Shown here piece after piece: positions 1 to 8,702 of a stretch of DNA of 64,000 bases. The translations under genes and the position numbers were made by a program. The stretch is taken from the NCBI GenBank assembly GCA_964400885.1, contig CAYNWH010000005.1, forward strand, positions 1 to 64,000, in the 5' to 3' direction. A model generated the notes under the pieces. That model made no database searches and was not told the DNA's origin. It saw nothing but the letters and a program-made list of their open reading frames with translations. Position 1 is the stretch's first letter, and each line of letters begins with the position of its first letter. Source of the stretch: CAYNWH01 sp964400885 (lineage in GTDB: Bacteria; Patescibacteriota; Patescibacteriia; CAIXNZ01).

Positions 1-325
1 GGCAGTATTTTGAAAAAATGTTTTTTAATTCTTTGAGCCATAATTTTGAATTAATTTTTTTAAAAAAATTTAAAATTTAAATTAGTTTTTTAAAAGGATT
101 TAATTTCTATATATAAATAATTATTTAAGGAAGGATTTAAAAAATAAAAAAATAGCGCAGAAAAAAACGCTATTCCTTGTAATGCAAAGGATTTTTAATC
201 AAAACTAACAAATAAGAATAAATTTTCATTCCCCGAAGTTAAACTTTAAACTCTTATTCCTTATATAAATATAGCATTTTTTCCAATGCTGGTCAAACGA
301 TTTTTCCACAGAAAACACACAGCGA
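1..325. other. AT-rich non-coding window edge
   Basis: No gene is supported here. The stretch is strongly AT-rich. It holds one hairpin at about 151-175 (AATAGCG, A-rich loop, CGCTATT) and a second short palindrome near 270-285 (AGCATT/AATGCT). Either could be a terminator for comEC, which ends at 326 on the minus strand, or for a gene outside the window. A TTTTCCACA word near 302 differs by one base from a DnaA box and means little alone. Confidence 0.5.
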
Positions 326-1819
326 TTAAAAAGATGTTTTAAAATATCTTCTAAACTTACTGATAAAACCAATAATCACTAAATACAGCAACGCCATCAG
401 CCATATATTTATCTTATTAAACTCAAAATAAGCCCAGTTTAAGCTAGCTAATTTTTCTAAAATCCAAATAATATAGCTTAAAACCAGCCAAACACTCCAG
501 CCAGCCACCTGGCCCATGGGCGTAAAAATTAAAGCCAAAATACCGCTGATAAAGCCTAAGAGCATGGCTAAAGGTATAAATGGCAAAATCAAAATATTCG
601 CCAAAGGCGCGACCAAAGAAATTTTGCCAAAATTATACAAAATCAAAGGCGTGGTCATGATAATAGCTGACAAAGTGGTCAGCAAGTAATCACCGAAAAT
701 TATTTTTACAATTTTCAATTTACAATTTTCAATTTTAGTTAGTTTTATTAATATTGGATTTAAATAAATTAAGCCCAAAGTAGCCAGAAAAGACAGCTGA
801 AAACCCAAATCAAAAACTAATATTTTGGGATTAATTAAAAGCATTACAGCCGCAGTCAAAACTAGCGCATTTTTAATCTTGCTCAAACGGCCCAGATAAC
901 TGGCTAATAAAACCAAAATGCCCATGATTGAAGCGCGAATAATAGAGGCTTGCAAGCCGGTCATAATCGCAAATATAATTAAAAGCCCGATAATCAGCCA
1001 AAAAGCTTTTTTGCGGCCTAACCCCAGATTCTTGGCTAAAAGCAGTAAAAAAGCCGCAATAATTGTCACGTTATAGCCAGAAACAGCAATAATATGGGTC
1101 GTGCCAGTCTGGCTAAAAACAGCTTGCAAATCAGTTGGAATGGATTTTTTAGCACCAATTAAAATGCCAGCCAAAAATGAAGCCTGCGGTTCAGGTAGAA
1201 TCTGATTAATTTTGCCAACAAAGTAATTTTTAAATTTATAAATATTAGCCAAAATAAAATTACCCTGATTTTTCTTTAATAAACTGATTTTTGGATAATA
1301 ACAAAGGCTATAAATATCATAGCGGGCCAAATATTGGCCATAATCAAAATCCTCAATTTTTTCTGGCTTTTGTAAATAGCAAGTAATTTGCAACTGATCG
1401 CCATAATCATATTGAGGATATAAAAAATTAGTGATTAAAACTTTGCCGCTTATTGACTGCCAATTATCATTGATTTTAATTTCTTGGCTGGTAATTTCCA
1501 AACGAACCTTATCTTCCCTTTGATCAGGCTCTTGGCTGATAAGACCCTTGAATTCCACTTGCTGACCATTATAAAAATAAATTTTAGCTTCTGAAATTTT
1601 AGGCAAGGCTGCTTGATAACGCCAAAGACCCAGAAATAAAGACAAAGCCAAAATGCCCAGAACCAAAAAATATTTATTTGTTTTAAAGAGCATAAAGCAT
1701 AAAAGGGCCAGTAACAAAATCAGATAGGCAATAAAAAAACTAATCTCAAAAACAGAACGCAAAAAAATACCGATTACAAAAAATAAACAAAAATAAAAAA
1801 ATATTCTAGAATAACTCAT
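326..1819 (-). CDS. comEC: ComEC/Rec2-family DNA uptake channel
   Basis: 497 aa polytopic membrane protein of the ComEC/Rec2 family, which forms the inner-membrane channel that takes up single-stranded DNA. The N-terminal membrane segments (about 5-70) precede a soluble OB-like region (about 80-180, DUF4131-type). A Competence-domain core of hydrophobic helices follows, including the conserved stretch GTTHIIAVSGYNVTI near residue 240. The protein stops after the Competence domain and lacks the C-terminal metallo-beta-lactamase domain of long ComEC proteins, a common state in reduced genomes. ATG start at 1819. A hairpin lies just upstream and ends the previous minus-strand gene, so comEC probably has its own promoter. 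Confidence 0.88.
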   Translation of the reverse strand: MSYSRIFFYFCLFFVIGIFLRSVFEISFFIAYLILLLALLCFMLFKTNKYFLVLGILALSLFLGLWRYQAALPKISEAKIYFYNGQQVEFKGLISQEPDQREDKVRLEITSQEIKINDNWQSISGKVLITNFLYPQYDYGDQLQITCYLQKPEKIEDFDYGQYLARYDIYSLCYYPKISLLKKNQGNFILANIYKFKNYFVGKINQILPEPQASFLAGILIGAKKSIPTDLQAVFSQTGTTHIIAVSGYNVTIIAAFLLLLAKNLGLGRKKAFWLIIGLLIIFAIMTGLQASIIRASIMGILVLLASYLGRLSKIKNALVLTAAVMLLINPKILVFDLGFQLSFLATLGLIYLNPILIKLTKIENCKLKIVKIIFGDYLLTTLSAIIMTTPLILYNFGKISLVAPLANILILPFIPLAMLLGFISGILALIFTPMGQVAGWSVWLVLSYIIWILEKLASLNWAYFEFNKINIWLMALLYLVIIGFISKFRRYFKTSF

Positions 1820-1833
1820 TGTTTAATTATAAC

Positions 1834-1868
1834 AAAAGAACCCGCCTTTAGTTAAAGCGGGTTCTTTT
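1834..1868 (-). terminator. Rho-independent terminator of the surface-protein gene
   Basis: A 12-base perfect stem (AAAAGAACCCGC at 1834-1845 pairing with 1857-1868) with an 11-base loop and T-rich flanks on both strands. It sits 13 bases past the stop of the 1050-aa gene on the minus strand, ahead of comEC. Confidence 0.85.
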
Positions 1869-1880
1869 TTATCTAACAAT

Positions 1881-4800
1881 CTAACGAAGAGTCTTAAAAT
1901 CAGGTAAAATCATATTATTTATTATCCTGTTTTTGGCAATGGCCATGAAAAAGTCTGCCATTTCAGTCAAAGGATCACCTTGAGGATAAGAGAATTTGGA
2001 ACTGTCAAGATCTTTAATCACAAATTTATCCTGGAAATCATTAGCTTTAAACACTGTTGTACTTACTAATCTTTCCTGACCATTCTCAATATAATATATA
2101 TCAGTCGAACCTTTATATTGAATCAATGCACCAGTTGGGTGAATTGCAGTTTTAAGACTATCACCGACTGTATAATCACTAAAGAAAACATCTGGCAAAT
2201 CAATAACTCGCGTAGCCCAATTTTGACCATATAAATCCTGGGCGATTGAAGCATTTTCAATCCATCTAGCTACGCCGCTTGGTTCAACAGCATAAACTTT
2301 AGAATCGGTCGGAATTTTAATTAACCAAGTGCCAGCACGCAAAGTTGCATTTTTACCTAATGGGATCTGAGCCATCACATCCTGACTAATAGTTTTGACT
2401 TTAGAAAAATCAGTATAGTAACTATTCCAAACAGTTTCATTAGGGAAAGTGCGGCGTTTGCCTTCAGCTGTCACTAAATAGACAGCTTTAGCGTCAGCTG
2501 TTTTGATTACATCACCTACTGCAATGCCTTCTGGCAGATTAAGGACAGGAGCAGGAGTCGGTTGCCCTGCAGGAGGTGTCGTTGGCTGCTGATAAGCTGA
2601 TTCCGGAATAGTCTGTCCGCCCTGGCCAGTTATACCAATAACTGAAATGGTATAAGGCACCACTGCATCACCGCCTGTGGGTCCGTCATTACTTGACCCG
2701 ACAAATAAACCTTTATCCCCGTCATCAAATAAACCATTAGAATTAGCATCATATAATTGAGGAATCTTTAGTTGAATAGTACTGCCGCCTGGAGCAGGGG
2801 CCGGAATATCAGCCACAATGCAGCTCCGGAAAAAAATAGGGAGAACAACATTTAAAGCACTTGTTCTAAAGGTTCTAGGATAATTAGGATCAGCTGTAAG
2901 AACCTCAGCTGTAGCATCACTGGCATCGCAATGCCCGTCACCACCCAACCACCAAATATCTGCATTGAGCCTCACGTTATTCAACTGAGTCAAGGTGCCA
3001 GCATTTTGCAAATTCATTCTGTTAAGCATCTCCGCCTCTCTGTCAATAATACCATTGCCATTTGGCGCACTTACTGGTCCTGTCTGCACATTACCATTAT
3101 CCTCTAAAATCGTATCAGTACTATTTAAAACGCCTGAACCATCAGTATCAGAATAAATTAAATGAAAGCCATTTGGTCCAACTCTAGTACTTAAATTAAG
3201 CAGATGATCACCGCCAATAGCGCCAGTTGTGCTATAAACATTAGTATCAGCTGCTGAAGTATATTTATTTGTGCCAAAAAGTTGTACCCATAATGTTTCC
3301 GTAGCAGCCGCATTAGCGCCATAATCCCAGCTGCCATTTGCCCCGCCAATATGATCCCAATAAGCAAGGGTGCCCGTAGCCGAACGCCAGGTGCCATCAA
3401 AAGTAGAGCCACCTGGATAAGTAGCATTTAAACCATCGCCTGCAGCATCAAAAACAATAGTATCTACACCACCGGTGCCAGGAATACAATCTCCATCTCC
3501 ATCAACATAAATATCTTCAAGCGAAATTCCAGATGTAGGCACTGACAAACAAACATTATCTGTAGTTCGTAAATAGTTTAAAGAAGTACCTCTTACCAGA
3601 CCATCTGTGGTAACATCATCATCAGTTCCGGCACCGCAAGCTCCGCCACCGCAACCACTAGTACCATCTGCTTCAATCGCTACGACAATATTGGGGTTAA
3701 AAAAATCTGAACCTGGTAATTCCAGCCAAAGGGATTCACTGCCCGGATCCCAGCTCCCATTCGCTGGATTATTATCATAATATAAAACAAACATGCCAGC
3801 TGAAGAAGGGTAGAATGTATAAGGAAAAGTACCGGCTACAGAATTAGTAACAACATCAGCCATTCCTGTATCAGCAGGAACATCATCTCTTATTAAAATA
3901 TCCGTACCACCATTACCCGGAACACAATCAGGCGTAACACTGCCATCAACATAAACAATTATCTTGCCAGCTCCGTCAGGCCCTAAACCAAGAGTATTCA
4001 AACAAACATTATCGGCCGGCAGTAAAAAGCTGAGAGACGCGCCATCTGGAATGCTTTGGCTATTAGTACCTACGGTTTTATTATCCCCACCGTCAGCATC
4101 AATTAAGTAATCCGGAACATCTTCATATTTGGAATCACCATCTTTATCAATAATTACTGGCTCATCACGGGTAGTAGTCTCGCCAGTAAAAATACCATCA
4201 CCAGTAGCTGGATTATTAGTCGGGTCCAGATCAATAAAACCTTCGCCGCCAGGATTACCTAAGCCAACCCAGGTGCCGGCAGCATCACCCTGCCACTGGC
4301 CAGCATAAGCATGGCCCCAATAAGAACCTTGGTATAATTCAGCGTCTTCCCTCGCGTCAAAAACCCAAATATCCTCGCCTAAATCATAGGCTCCTGTGGT
4401 GCCAGCCGGATTTTCATAATGAAACCAACCGCCTCCCAAGTTGAAACCTGTCGGTGGACCAACTTGTATATCAGTAACAGCAGCACAACCTGCGCCAATC
4501 ATATAGACATCTGAAGTTACCCCATCCGTGCAAGAAGTGCCGTCAGTAGTATCAACATAAACACAAGTTGGCGCTGTTAAACTGTCAGTGCAAACACCAT
4601 CACTAGGCGAGAATAAATTATTTAAAAAATTACCATTAGCTTCTATATCATAAAGGTAATTAATGCCATCAGAAGCAGTGCCAACGCCTGGCGTTACCGC
4701 TCCGTCAGTATCAACTGTAATCACACAAGGATTGCCAGCGAATTCATAATTACAGGCAATACTATCATTACCCAAGCCATCAGGCACATAAAATTCAGCT

Positions 4801-5033
4801 AAAACAACATCATTGGTGCCAGCCAAAACACTCTGGTTGCCAAAATTAGTAATACCCGCTTCCAAAAAAGTATTACTGGCTGCTTTAGCTCTTTCCCTAT
4901 CCTGCAAAAGATAAGAAAAAACGATTTGATTAATGGCCACGACTAAAATAATAGCTAAAAAAGCTATGACATATTTGTCTAGCAAAATTTCTTTAAGAGA
5001 TAAATCTCTTTTGACATTTTTCAGGTTAGGCAT
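1881..5033 (-). CDS. Large membrane-anchored surface protein
   Basis: 1050 aa. An N-terminal transmembrane anchor (about 21-43) follows a short basic cytoplasmic tail. Most of the chain is a Gly/Asp/Thr-rich extracellular region with repeated blocks of the type 'DNVCL...YVDGD..C.PG.GG.DTI', carrying paired cysteines and Asp-rich stretches that could bind calcium. The last 200 residues form a distinct module (VYLVTAEGKRRTFPN, LIKIPTDSKVYAVEPSG, IDLPDVFFSDYTVGD) that I recognise from surface proteins of Parcubacteria-like genomes. No enzymatic motif is visible. It is probably an S-layer-like or adhesive protein. It is preceded by about 170 bp of AT-rich DNA and ends in a strong terminator, so it looks monocistronic. 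The function is inference. Confidence 0.7.
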   Translation of the reverse strand: MPNLKNVKRDLSLKEILLDKYVIAFLAIILVVAINQIVFSYLLQDRERAKAASNTFLEAGITNFGNQSVLAGTNDVVLAEFYVPDGLGNDSIACNYEFAGNPCVITVDTDGAVTPGVGTASDGINYLYDIEANGNFLNNLFSPSDGVCTDSLTAPTCVYVDTTDGTSCTDGVTSDVYMIGAGCAAVTDIQVGPPTGFNLGGGWFHYENPAGTTGAYDLGEDIWVFDAREDAELYQGSYWGHAYAGQWQGDAAGTWVGLGNPGGEGFIDLDPTNNPATGDGIFTGETTTRDEPVIIDKDGDSKYEDVPDYLIDADGGDNKTVGTNSQSIPDGASLSFLLPADNVCLNTLGLGPDGAGKIIVYVDGSVTPDCVPGNGGTDILIRDDVPADTGMADVVTNSVAGTFPYTFYPSSAGMFVLYYDNNPANGSWDPGSESLWLELPGSDFFNPNIVVAIEADGTSGCGGGACGAGTDDDVTTDGLVRGTSLNYLRTTDNVCLSVPTSGISLEDIYVDGDGDCIPGTGGVDTIVFDAAGDGLNATYPGGSTFDGTWRSATGTLAYWDHIGGANGSWDYGANAAATETLWVQLFGTNKYTSAADTNVYSTTGAIGGDHLLNLSTRVGPNGFHLIYSDTDGSGVLNSTDTILEDNGNVQTGPVSAPNGNGIIDREAEMLNRMNLQNAGTLTQLNNVRLNADIWWLGGDGHCDASDATAEVLTADPNYPRTFRTSALNVVLPIFFRSCIVADIPAPAPGGSTIQLKIPQLYDANSNGLFDDGDKGLFVGSSNDGPTGGDAVVPYTISVIGITGQGGQTIPESAYQQPTTPPAGQPTPAPVLNLPEGIAVGDVIKTADAKAVYLVTAEGKRRTFPNETVWNSYYTDFSKVKTISQDVMAQIPLGKNATLRAGTWLIKIPTDSKVYAVEPSGVARWIENASIAQDLYGQNWATRVIDLPDVFFSDYTVGDSLKTAIHPTGALIQYKGSTDIYYIENGQERLVSTTVFKANDFQDKFVIKDLDSSKFSYPQGDPLTEMADFFMAIAKNRIINNMILPDFKTLR

Positions 5034-5201
5034 AAATTTAAATTTTAAGCTTATTTAAAATAAAAAAAGAAAAATTAAAAAATTTTTCTTATGCTATATA
5101 AGTTATTATTTAAAAAACTTGTGGCAATGTTAGTTGTCATTAATGAATATATAATAGCTATATTAATATTATATCATAGCTAAACAAAAAAATCAAGTTT
5201 T

Positions 5202-5906
5202 TCAGCTAAAATTAAATCTTATTTTCCAGCAGTTAATAATCGCCTCCCAGATAATCTTTTTATTAAATTTTGATTTACCCTTTTCTCTTTCCAGAAAAAT
5301 AATAGGAATTTCTTTGACTTTAAAATTATTTTTAAACGTTTTGTAAGTCATTTCAATCTGAAACATATAGCCGTTAGATTCTATTTTATCTAAATCTATT
5401 TCTTCTAAAACTTGACGTTTAAAGCATTTGAATCCTCCTGTTAAATCTTTAAAAGGCAAACTCAAAATTAAACGCGCATACAAACAGCCTAAACGGCTGA
5501 TTATTTGCCGGCTTAAACTCCAGCCTTTCACTCCGCCGCCTTTAATATAGCGTGAACCTAAAACCAAATCATTTTCCTTAGCTGCATTTAAAAATTCTTT
5601 TAAATACTCGGGCTGATGCGAAAAATCAGCATCCATTTCCAAAATATAATCGTAATTTTGAGCTAAAGCCCATTTAAAACCGGCTATATAAGCCTGGCCT
5701 AAGCCATTTTTCTGTTCGCGATGCAAAATAAAAAGTTGAGGTAGATTTTTCCTTAAATCCTCAACTAATTGGCCAGTGCCATCAGGAGAATTATCATCAA
5801 CAACTAAAATGTCCAAAGGCAAATGCTGGGCAAAAAGTTCCTTGATTAATTTTTCAATATTCTCACTTTCATTATAGGTAGGAATAATGACAAGTCCTTG
5901 GATCAT
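5202..5906 (-). CDS. Polyprenol-phosphate mannosyltransferase-like GT2
   Basis: 234 aa from the ATG at 5906. An upstream in-frame ATG at 5948 would add 14 residues read through a repeat-like intergenic sequence, so I reject it. The family-2 glycosyltransferase fold starts immediately (LVIIPTYNESENI), with the DDNSPDGT and MDADFSHQPEYL motifs and a GGFKCFKR motif typical of DPM1/dolichyl-phosphate mannosyltransferases. It lacks the C-terminal membrane helices of longer bacterial homologues and resembles the soluble DPM1 form. It probably moves a hexose from a nucleotide sugar to polyprenyl phosphate for cell-surface glycosylation. Confidence 0.85.
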   Translation of the reverse strand: MIQGLVIIPTYNESENIEKLIKELFAQHLPLDILVVDDNSPDGTGQLVEDLRKNLPQLFILHREQKNGLGQAYIAGFKWALAQNYDYILEMDADFSHQPEYLKEFLNAAKENDLVLGSRYIKGGGVKGWSLSRQIISRLGCLYARLILSLPFKDLTGGFKCFKRQVLEEIDLDKIESNGYMFQIEMTYKTFKNNFKVKEIPIIFLEREKGKSKFNKKIIWEAIINCWKIRFNFS

Positions 5907-5975
5907 AACTTTAGTTTTAGAGCTTAGGGCTCTGGGTTTAGAGCTCAAAGCTCAAGGCCCAAAGCCCACTGCTAA
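5907..5975. repeat. Palindromic 'gagctc' intergenic repeat
   Basis: Degenerate head-to-tail words built on AGAGCT, GGGCTC and AAGCCC (for example TTAGAGCTCAAAGCTCAAGG) fill the spacer between the glycosyltransferase and mtnP. A related string lies at about 32079-32128. The sequence looks non-coding and forms short overlapping hairpins. Confidence 0.5.
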
Positions 5976-5978
5976 ATA

Positions 5979-6779
5979 TTAAATCATTGCGTTTTTCAAA
6001 GCTTCGTTGCATTTACAATTTCTTTTCTCCGGCAAATTTTTAATTATTTCAAAAATTACATTTTTAATTTTATGATTATTATCTTTAAAAACTTTAATCA
6101 CTTCATCAATCGTAACTGGAAAAATATCCTGCATGCCTTCTAGTCCAGTATCAAAATCCGTAATTAAGGCAATGCCGCAAAAACAAATTTCTTTTTCCCG
6201 AGCCAAAATCACTTCGGGATACTGAGTCATATTAATGACTTGCCAGCCTTGAGCAGAATACCAGCGCGATTCTGCGCGCGTGGAAAAACGCGGACCATTA
6301 ACCACAACCACTGTGCCACTTCCATGCACTTTGATATCTAAATCTTGGCAGGCTTTAACTGCAATGGGCGCCATTTCTGAACAATAAGGATCAGCGCCAC
6401 CAATATGCACGACTTGCTCCTCATGATAAAAACTATCATCACGGCCCCAGGTTCTGTCCACAAACTGGTCTAAAACTACAAAATCACCGGGTTTCACCTC
6501 TGGCTGTAAAGAGCCGGCAGCGCAAGGCGAGATAATTCTTTCTATGCCCAGCATTTTAAATACCTCGATATTAGCTTTGAAATTTATCTTATGGGGCGCA
6601 ATAGTATGCTTATCGCCATGGCGAGGCAAAAAAGCCACTTTTTGGCCAGCAATTTCACCTAATCTTATTTTGGCTGATGGTTTGCCATATTTTGTTTCAA
6701 CTTCAATTTCTTTGGCCTTATCTAAAAGGTCGTAAAAGCCTGATCCGCCAAAAATTCCGATTTGTGCTTGCTTATCCAT
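5979..6779 (-). CDS. mtnP: S-methyl-5'-thioadenosine phosphorylase
   Basis: 266 aa, the usual length for MTA phosphorylase of the PNP/MTAP family. It cleaves methylthioadenosine to adenine and 5-methylthioribose-1-phosphate. Visible motifs are the phosphate-binding GIFGGSGFYD at the N-terminus, LPRHGDKHTIAPHKINF, the SPCAAGSL segment, and NMTQYPEVILAREKE near residue 190. Adenine released here is the substrate of the Apt encoded next to it, so the two genes form a purine salvage pair. The SD GGAG lies 7 bases before the ATG at 6779. Purine nucleoside phosphorylase activity on other substrates cannot be excluded. Confidence 0.9.
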   Translation of the reverse strand: MDKQAQIGIFGGSGFYDLLDKAKEIEVETKYGKPSAKIRLGEIAGQKVAFLPRHGDKHTIAPHKINFKANIEVFKMLGIERIISPCAAGSLQPEVKPGDFVVLDQFVDRTWGRDDSFYHEEQVVHIGGADPYCSEMAPIAVKACQDLDIKVHGSGTVVVVNGPRFSTRAESRWYSAQGWQVINMTQYPEVILAREKEICFCGIALITDFDTGLEGMQDIFPVTIDEVIKVFKDNNHKIKNVIFEIIKNLPEKRNCKCNEALKNAMI

Positions 6780-6800
6780 ATTTATCTCCGTATGAGGGGA

Positions 6801-6845
6801 GGTTCGAATTCATTCGAACCGCGAGCTACGAATAAATTCGTAGCT
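6801..6845. repeat. Two tandem perfect palindromes
   Basis: GGTTCGAA TTCA TTCGAACC (6801-6820) is followed by AGCTACGAAT AA ATTCGTAGCT (6824-6845). They belong to a set of small perfect hairpins scattered between genes in this window. They could act as processing or terminator-like structures between apt and mtnP. Confidence 0.6.
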
Positions 6846-6858
6846 ACCCGGAAAAAAT

Positions 6859-7401
6859 TTATTTATCAAAAGTTAATAAGCTATAAACTGGCCAATGCCC
6901 GATTTTTTCTTTACCGTTTAAAACGGCTAGTTCAGCTAAAAAACTAATGCCCATTATCTCGGTTTTAAATTGATGAATTAAATTTATAGTGGCTTTCATG
7001 GTGCCGCCCGTAGCCAGTACATCATCAATAATTACAACTTTTTCGCCAGGCAAAATAGTGCCTTCATGCATTTCAATAGTATCAGTGCCGTATTCTAATT
7101 CATATTCCTCACGAAACGTTTTATAAGGTAGTTTGCCTTTTTTGCGCACAATAGAAAGCCCGCAACCTAATTTGTAAGCCACTGGTGCTGCCAGTAAAAA
7201 CCCGCGGGCATCAATGCCAACTATCTTATCAATTGCCTGATTTTCATAAGGCTTAGCCAGCTCATCAATTATTAATTTAAAAGCTTCTTTATTTTCTAAT
7301 AAAGTTGTAATGTCATAAAAATTAATGCCTGGTTTGGGAAAATCAGGCACTGTGCGAATTAACTGATATAAATCTTGAACTTCTATATACTTCTTCTTAA
7401 T
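6859..7401 (-). CDS. apt: Adenine phosphoribosyltransferase, probable ATT start
   Basis: Type I phosphoribosyltransferase with the PRPP loop VVIIDDVLATGGTMKA and the GIDARGFLLAAPVAY segment. It makes AMP from adenine and PRPP. The first conventional start is GTG at 7350, but that would remove the conserved N-terminal helix before VPDFPKPGINFYDIT. The frame stays open upstream to a TAA at 7411-7413 and encodes KKKYIEVQDLYQLIRT, which matches the expected family N-terminus. No ATG, GTG or TTG lies in that stretch. An AAGGA sits 6 bases before an ATT at 7399-7401, giving 180 aa, the normal family length. I therefore propose an ATT start. The MFS gene ends 13 bases upstream, so apt is in one operon with it. 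Confidence 0.85.
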   Translation of the reverse strand: MKKKYIEVQDLYQLIRTVPDFPKPGINFYDITTLLENKEAFKLIIDELAKPYENQAIDKIVGIDARGFLLAAPVAYKLGCGLSIVRKKGKLPYKTFREEYELEYGTDTIEMHEGTILPGEKVVIIDDVLATGGTMKATINLIHQFKTEIMGISFLAELAVLNGKEKIGHWPVYSLLTFDK

Positions 7402-7414
7402 TCTTAATCCTTAT

Positions 7415-7981
7415 TTATAAAACTCGTCGTGGCAATAAAAAAATATAAAGGGCACTGCCTGAGCTTAAAACCATCATAATAATAAAAATTATTTGAAAAC
7501 CAAACAAACTGACTAAAATACCGCCAATGGTTGCGCCAATAGCAAAAATAAAATAATTCATGGTTTCCCAGGCTCCCCATTCCAAGCCAGCTTTATGATG
7601 ATCAATATGCTTGGTGTAAAGCGCATCAAAAGCCGGCGAATAGATCGCTTCGCCAAAACCAATTATGACTTGGATAATAAATAAAATCAAAATAGAATTG
7701 GCGAAAAAATACAAAAAATAACCAAAGGCTATCATACTATAACCAAAAACAATAATTAATTCATTTTCCTTGATCTTGTCAGCATAACGGCCGGAAATTA
7801 AAGCTGTGATGCCAGCGGCCAAAGCAAAAATAGCAGCAGTAAAGCTGGCATCTAATAAATCACCGCCAATTTTTTCAACAAATAAGGCATAAATCGGACC
7901 CATCATGGCGCTGGAAAATAAAATCACGCCATTAGTGGCCAGTAAAATTCTTAAAGCTCTATTAAATAATGATCTTTTCAT
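7415..7981 (-). CDS. Half-length MFS transporter
   Basis: 188 aa with about six hydrophobic helices and the MFS loop motif GRYADKIKENELIIVFGY between helices 2 and 3. Canonical MFS proteins have 12 helices and about 400 aa, so this equals one six-helix half. The stop is clean and followed directly by the apt SD, and no second half lies downstream. It is either a genuine half-transporter acting as a dimer or a stable truncation. Substrate unknown. Its operon with apt and mtnP could hint at nucleobase or nucleoside uptake, which is inference only. Confidence 0.7.
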   Translation of the reverse strand: MKRSLFNRALRILLATNGVILFSSAMMGPIYALFVEKIGGDLLDASFTAAIFALAAGITALISGRYADKIKENELIIVFGYSMIAFGYFLYFFANSILILFIIQVIIGFGEAIYSPAFDALYTKHIDHHKAGLEWGAWETMNYFIFAIGATIGGILVSLFGFQIIFIIMMVLSSGSALYIFLLPRRVL

Positions 7982-8082
7982 GCTAATATTATTATAGAAA
8001 TATATTATCTAAATTATAGCATAATATATTTTTTGCATATAATCATTAGCCTAGAAAAGCACTTTAAACAAAGGAGGGAAAA

Positions 8083-8652
8083 ATGTGTATTGAAAAAAAT
8101 GGAGATGAGCATGCTGATGATATTACAGAAGAAGAAGGGGAAATTATTGAGCCCAACAGGCAACAACTAATGAAAAAGGAACTTCATGATCTGCCTAATA
8201 AATGTATAACGGCAGCAGTGGAGTATGTCTTCGTTAAATTATTACTGCTCTTTGAATATGACCTTGTCATAAAAATCCCTGATTTTAAAATACTTCTATT
8301 GACTGGGGAAAATAAATCAGGAGTAAAGGCTCACTGGCACTATATTATAGAAAAAGAAACCCAAGGCCTTTGCCAGTCCCAATCAGGCGACATCAAGATA
8401 ATTACGACTGAAGACAAAGATGTTTCAGAGGAAGATGTCCCGCTAATTCAAAATCTTTGTTTTTTGCTGACTGCGGATGTCCCTAAACTCCTTAAGCTAA
8501 GCAGAATAATTATTACCAGGATTAGGGACAAAACTGGCAATATCTGGCAGATTGAAATTAAAGGAACATATCAATTTGTTAATGACTGGCAGAATTTCAC
8601 TTTTGAACAGATACGTTACAAAGGAGGAGGATTTACCGAATGCCAAATTTAA
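8083..8652 (+). CDS. Hypothetical 189-aa orphan protein
   Basis: I do not recognise a family. A strong SD (AAAGGAGGG) lies 5 bases before the ATG. The N-terminus is acidic (Asp/Glu-rich, 8-24). A mixed alpha/beta region follows with a hydrophobic helix AAVEYVFVKLLLLFEY. No membrane segment, signal peptide or metal-binding cysteine cluster is evident. The gene stands alone between the MFS gene (opposite strand) and leuS (opposite strand) and ends in its own hairpin. It belongs to the group of isolated orphan genes with strong ribosome binding sites in this window. Confidence 0.65.
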   Translation: MCIEKNGDEHADDITEEEGEIIEPNRQQLMKKELHDLPNKCITAAVEYVFVKLLLLFEYDLVIKIPDFKILLLTGENKSGVKAHWHYIIEKETQGLCQSQSGDIKIITTEDKDVSEEDVPLIQNLCFLLTADVPKLLKLSRIIITRIRDKTGNIWQIEIKGTYQFVNDWQNFTFEQIRYKGGGFTECQI

Positions 8653-8660
8653 TTACTTTA

Positions 8661-8697
8661 AAAAGTTCCACGCCAATGCGCGGAACTTTTTATTTTT
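8661..8697. terminator. Bidirectional terminator
   Basis: AAAAGTTCC (8661-8669) pairs with GGAACTTTT (8682-8690), with an inner CGC/GCG pair. A T-run follows on the plus strand and an A-run precedes it. It serves the 189-aa gene on the plus strand and leuS on the minus strand (leuS stops at 8703). Confidence 0.85.
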
Positions 8698-8702
8698 TTT
8701 CT

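Noticed and set aside
302..310. DnaA-box-like TTTTCCACA at the window edge as part of a replication origin
   Set aside because: One mismatch, no cluster of boxes and no dnaA/dnaN neighbours.
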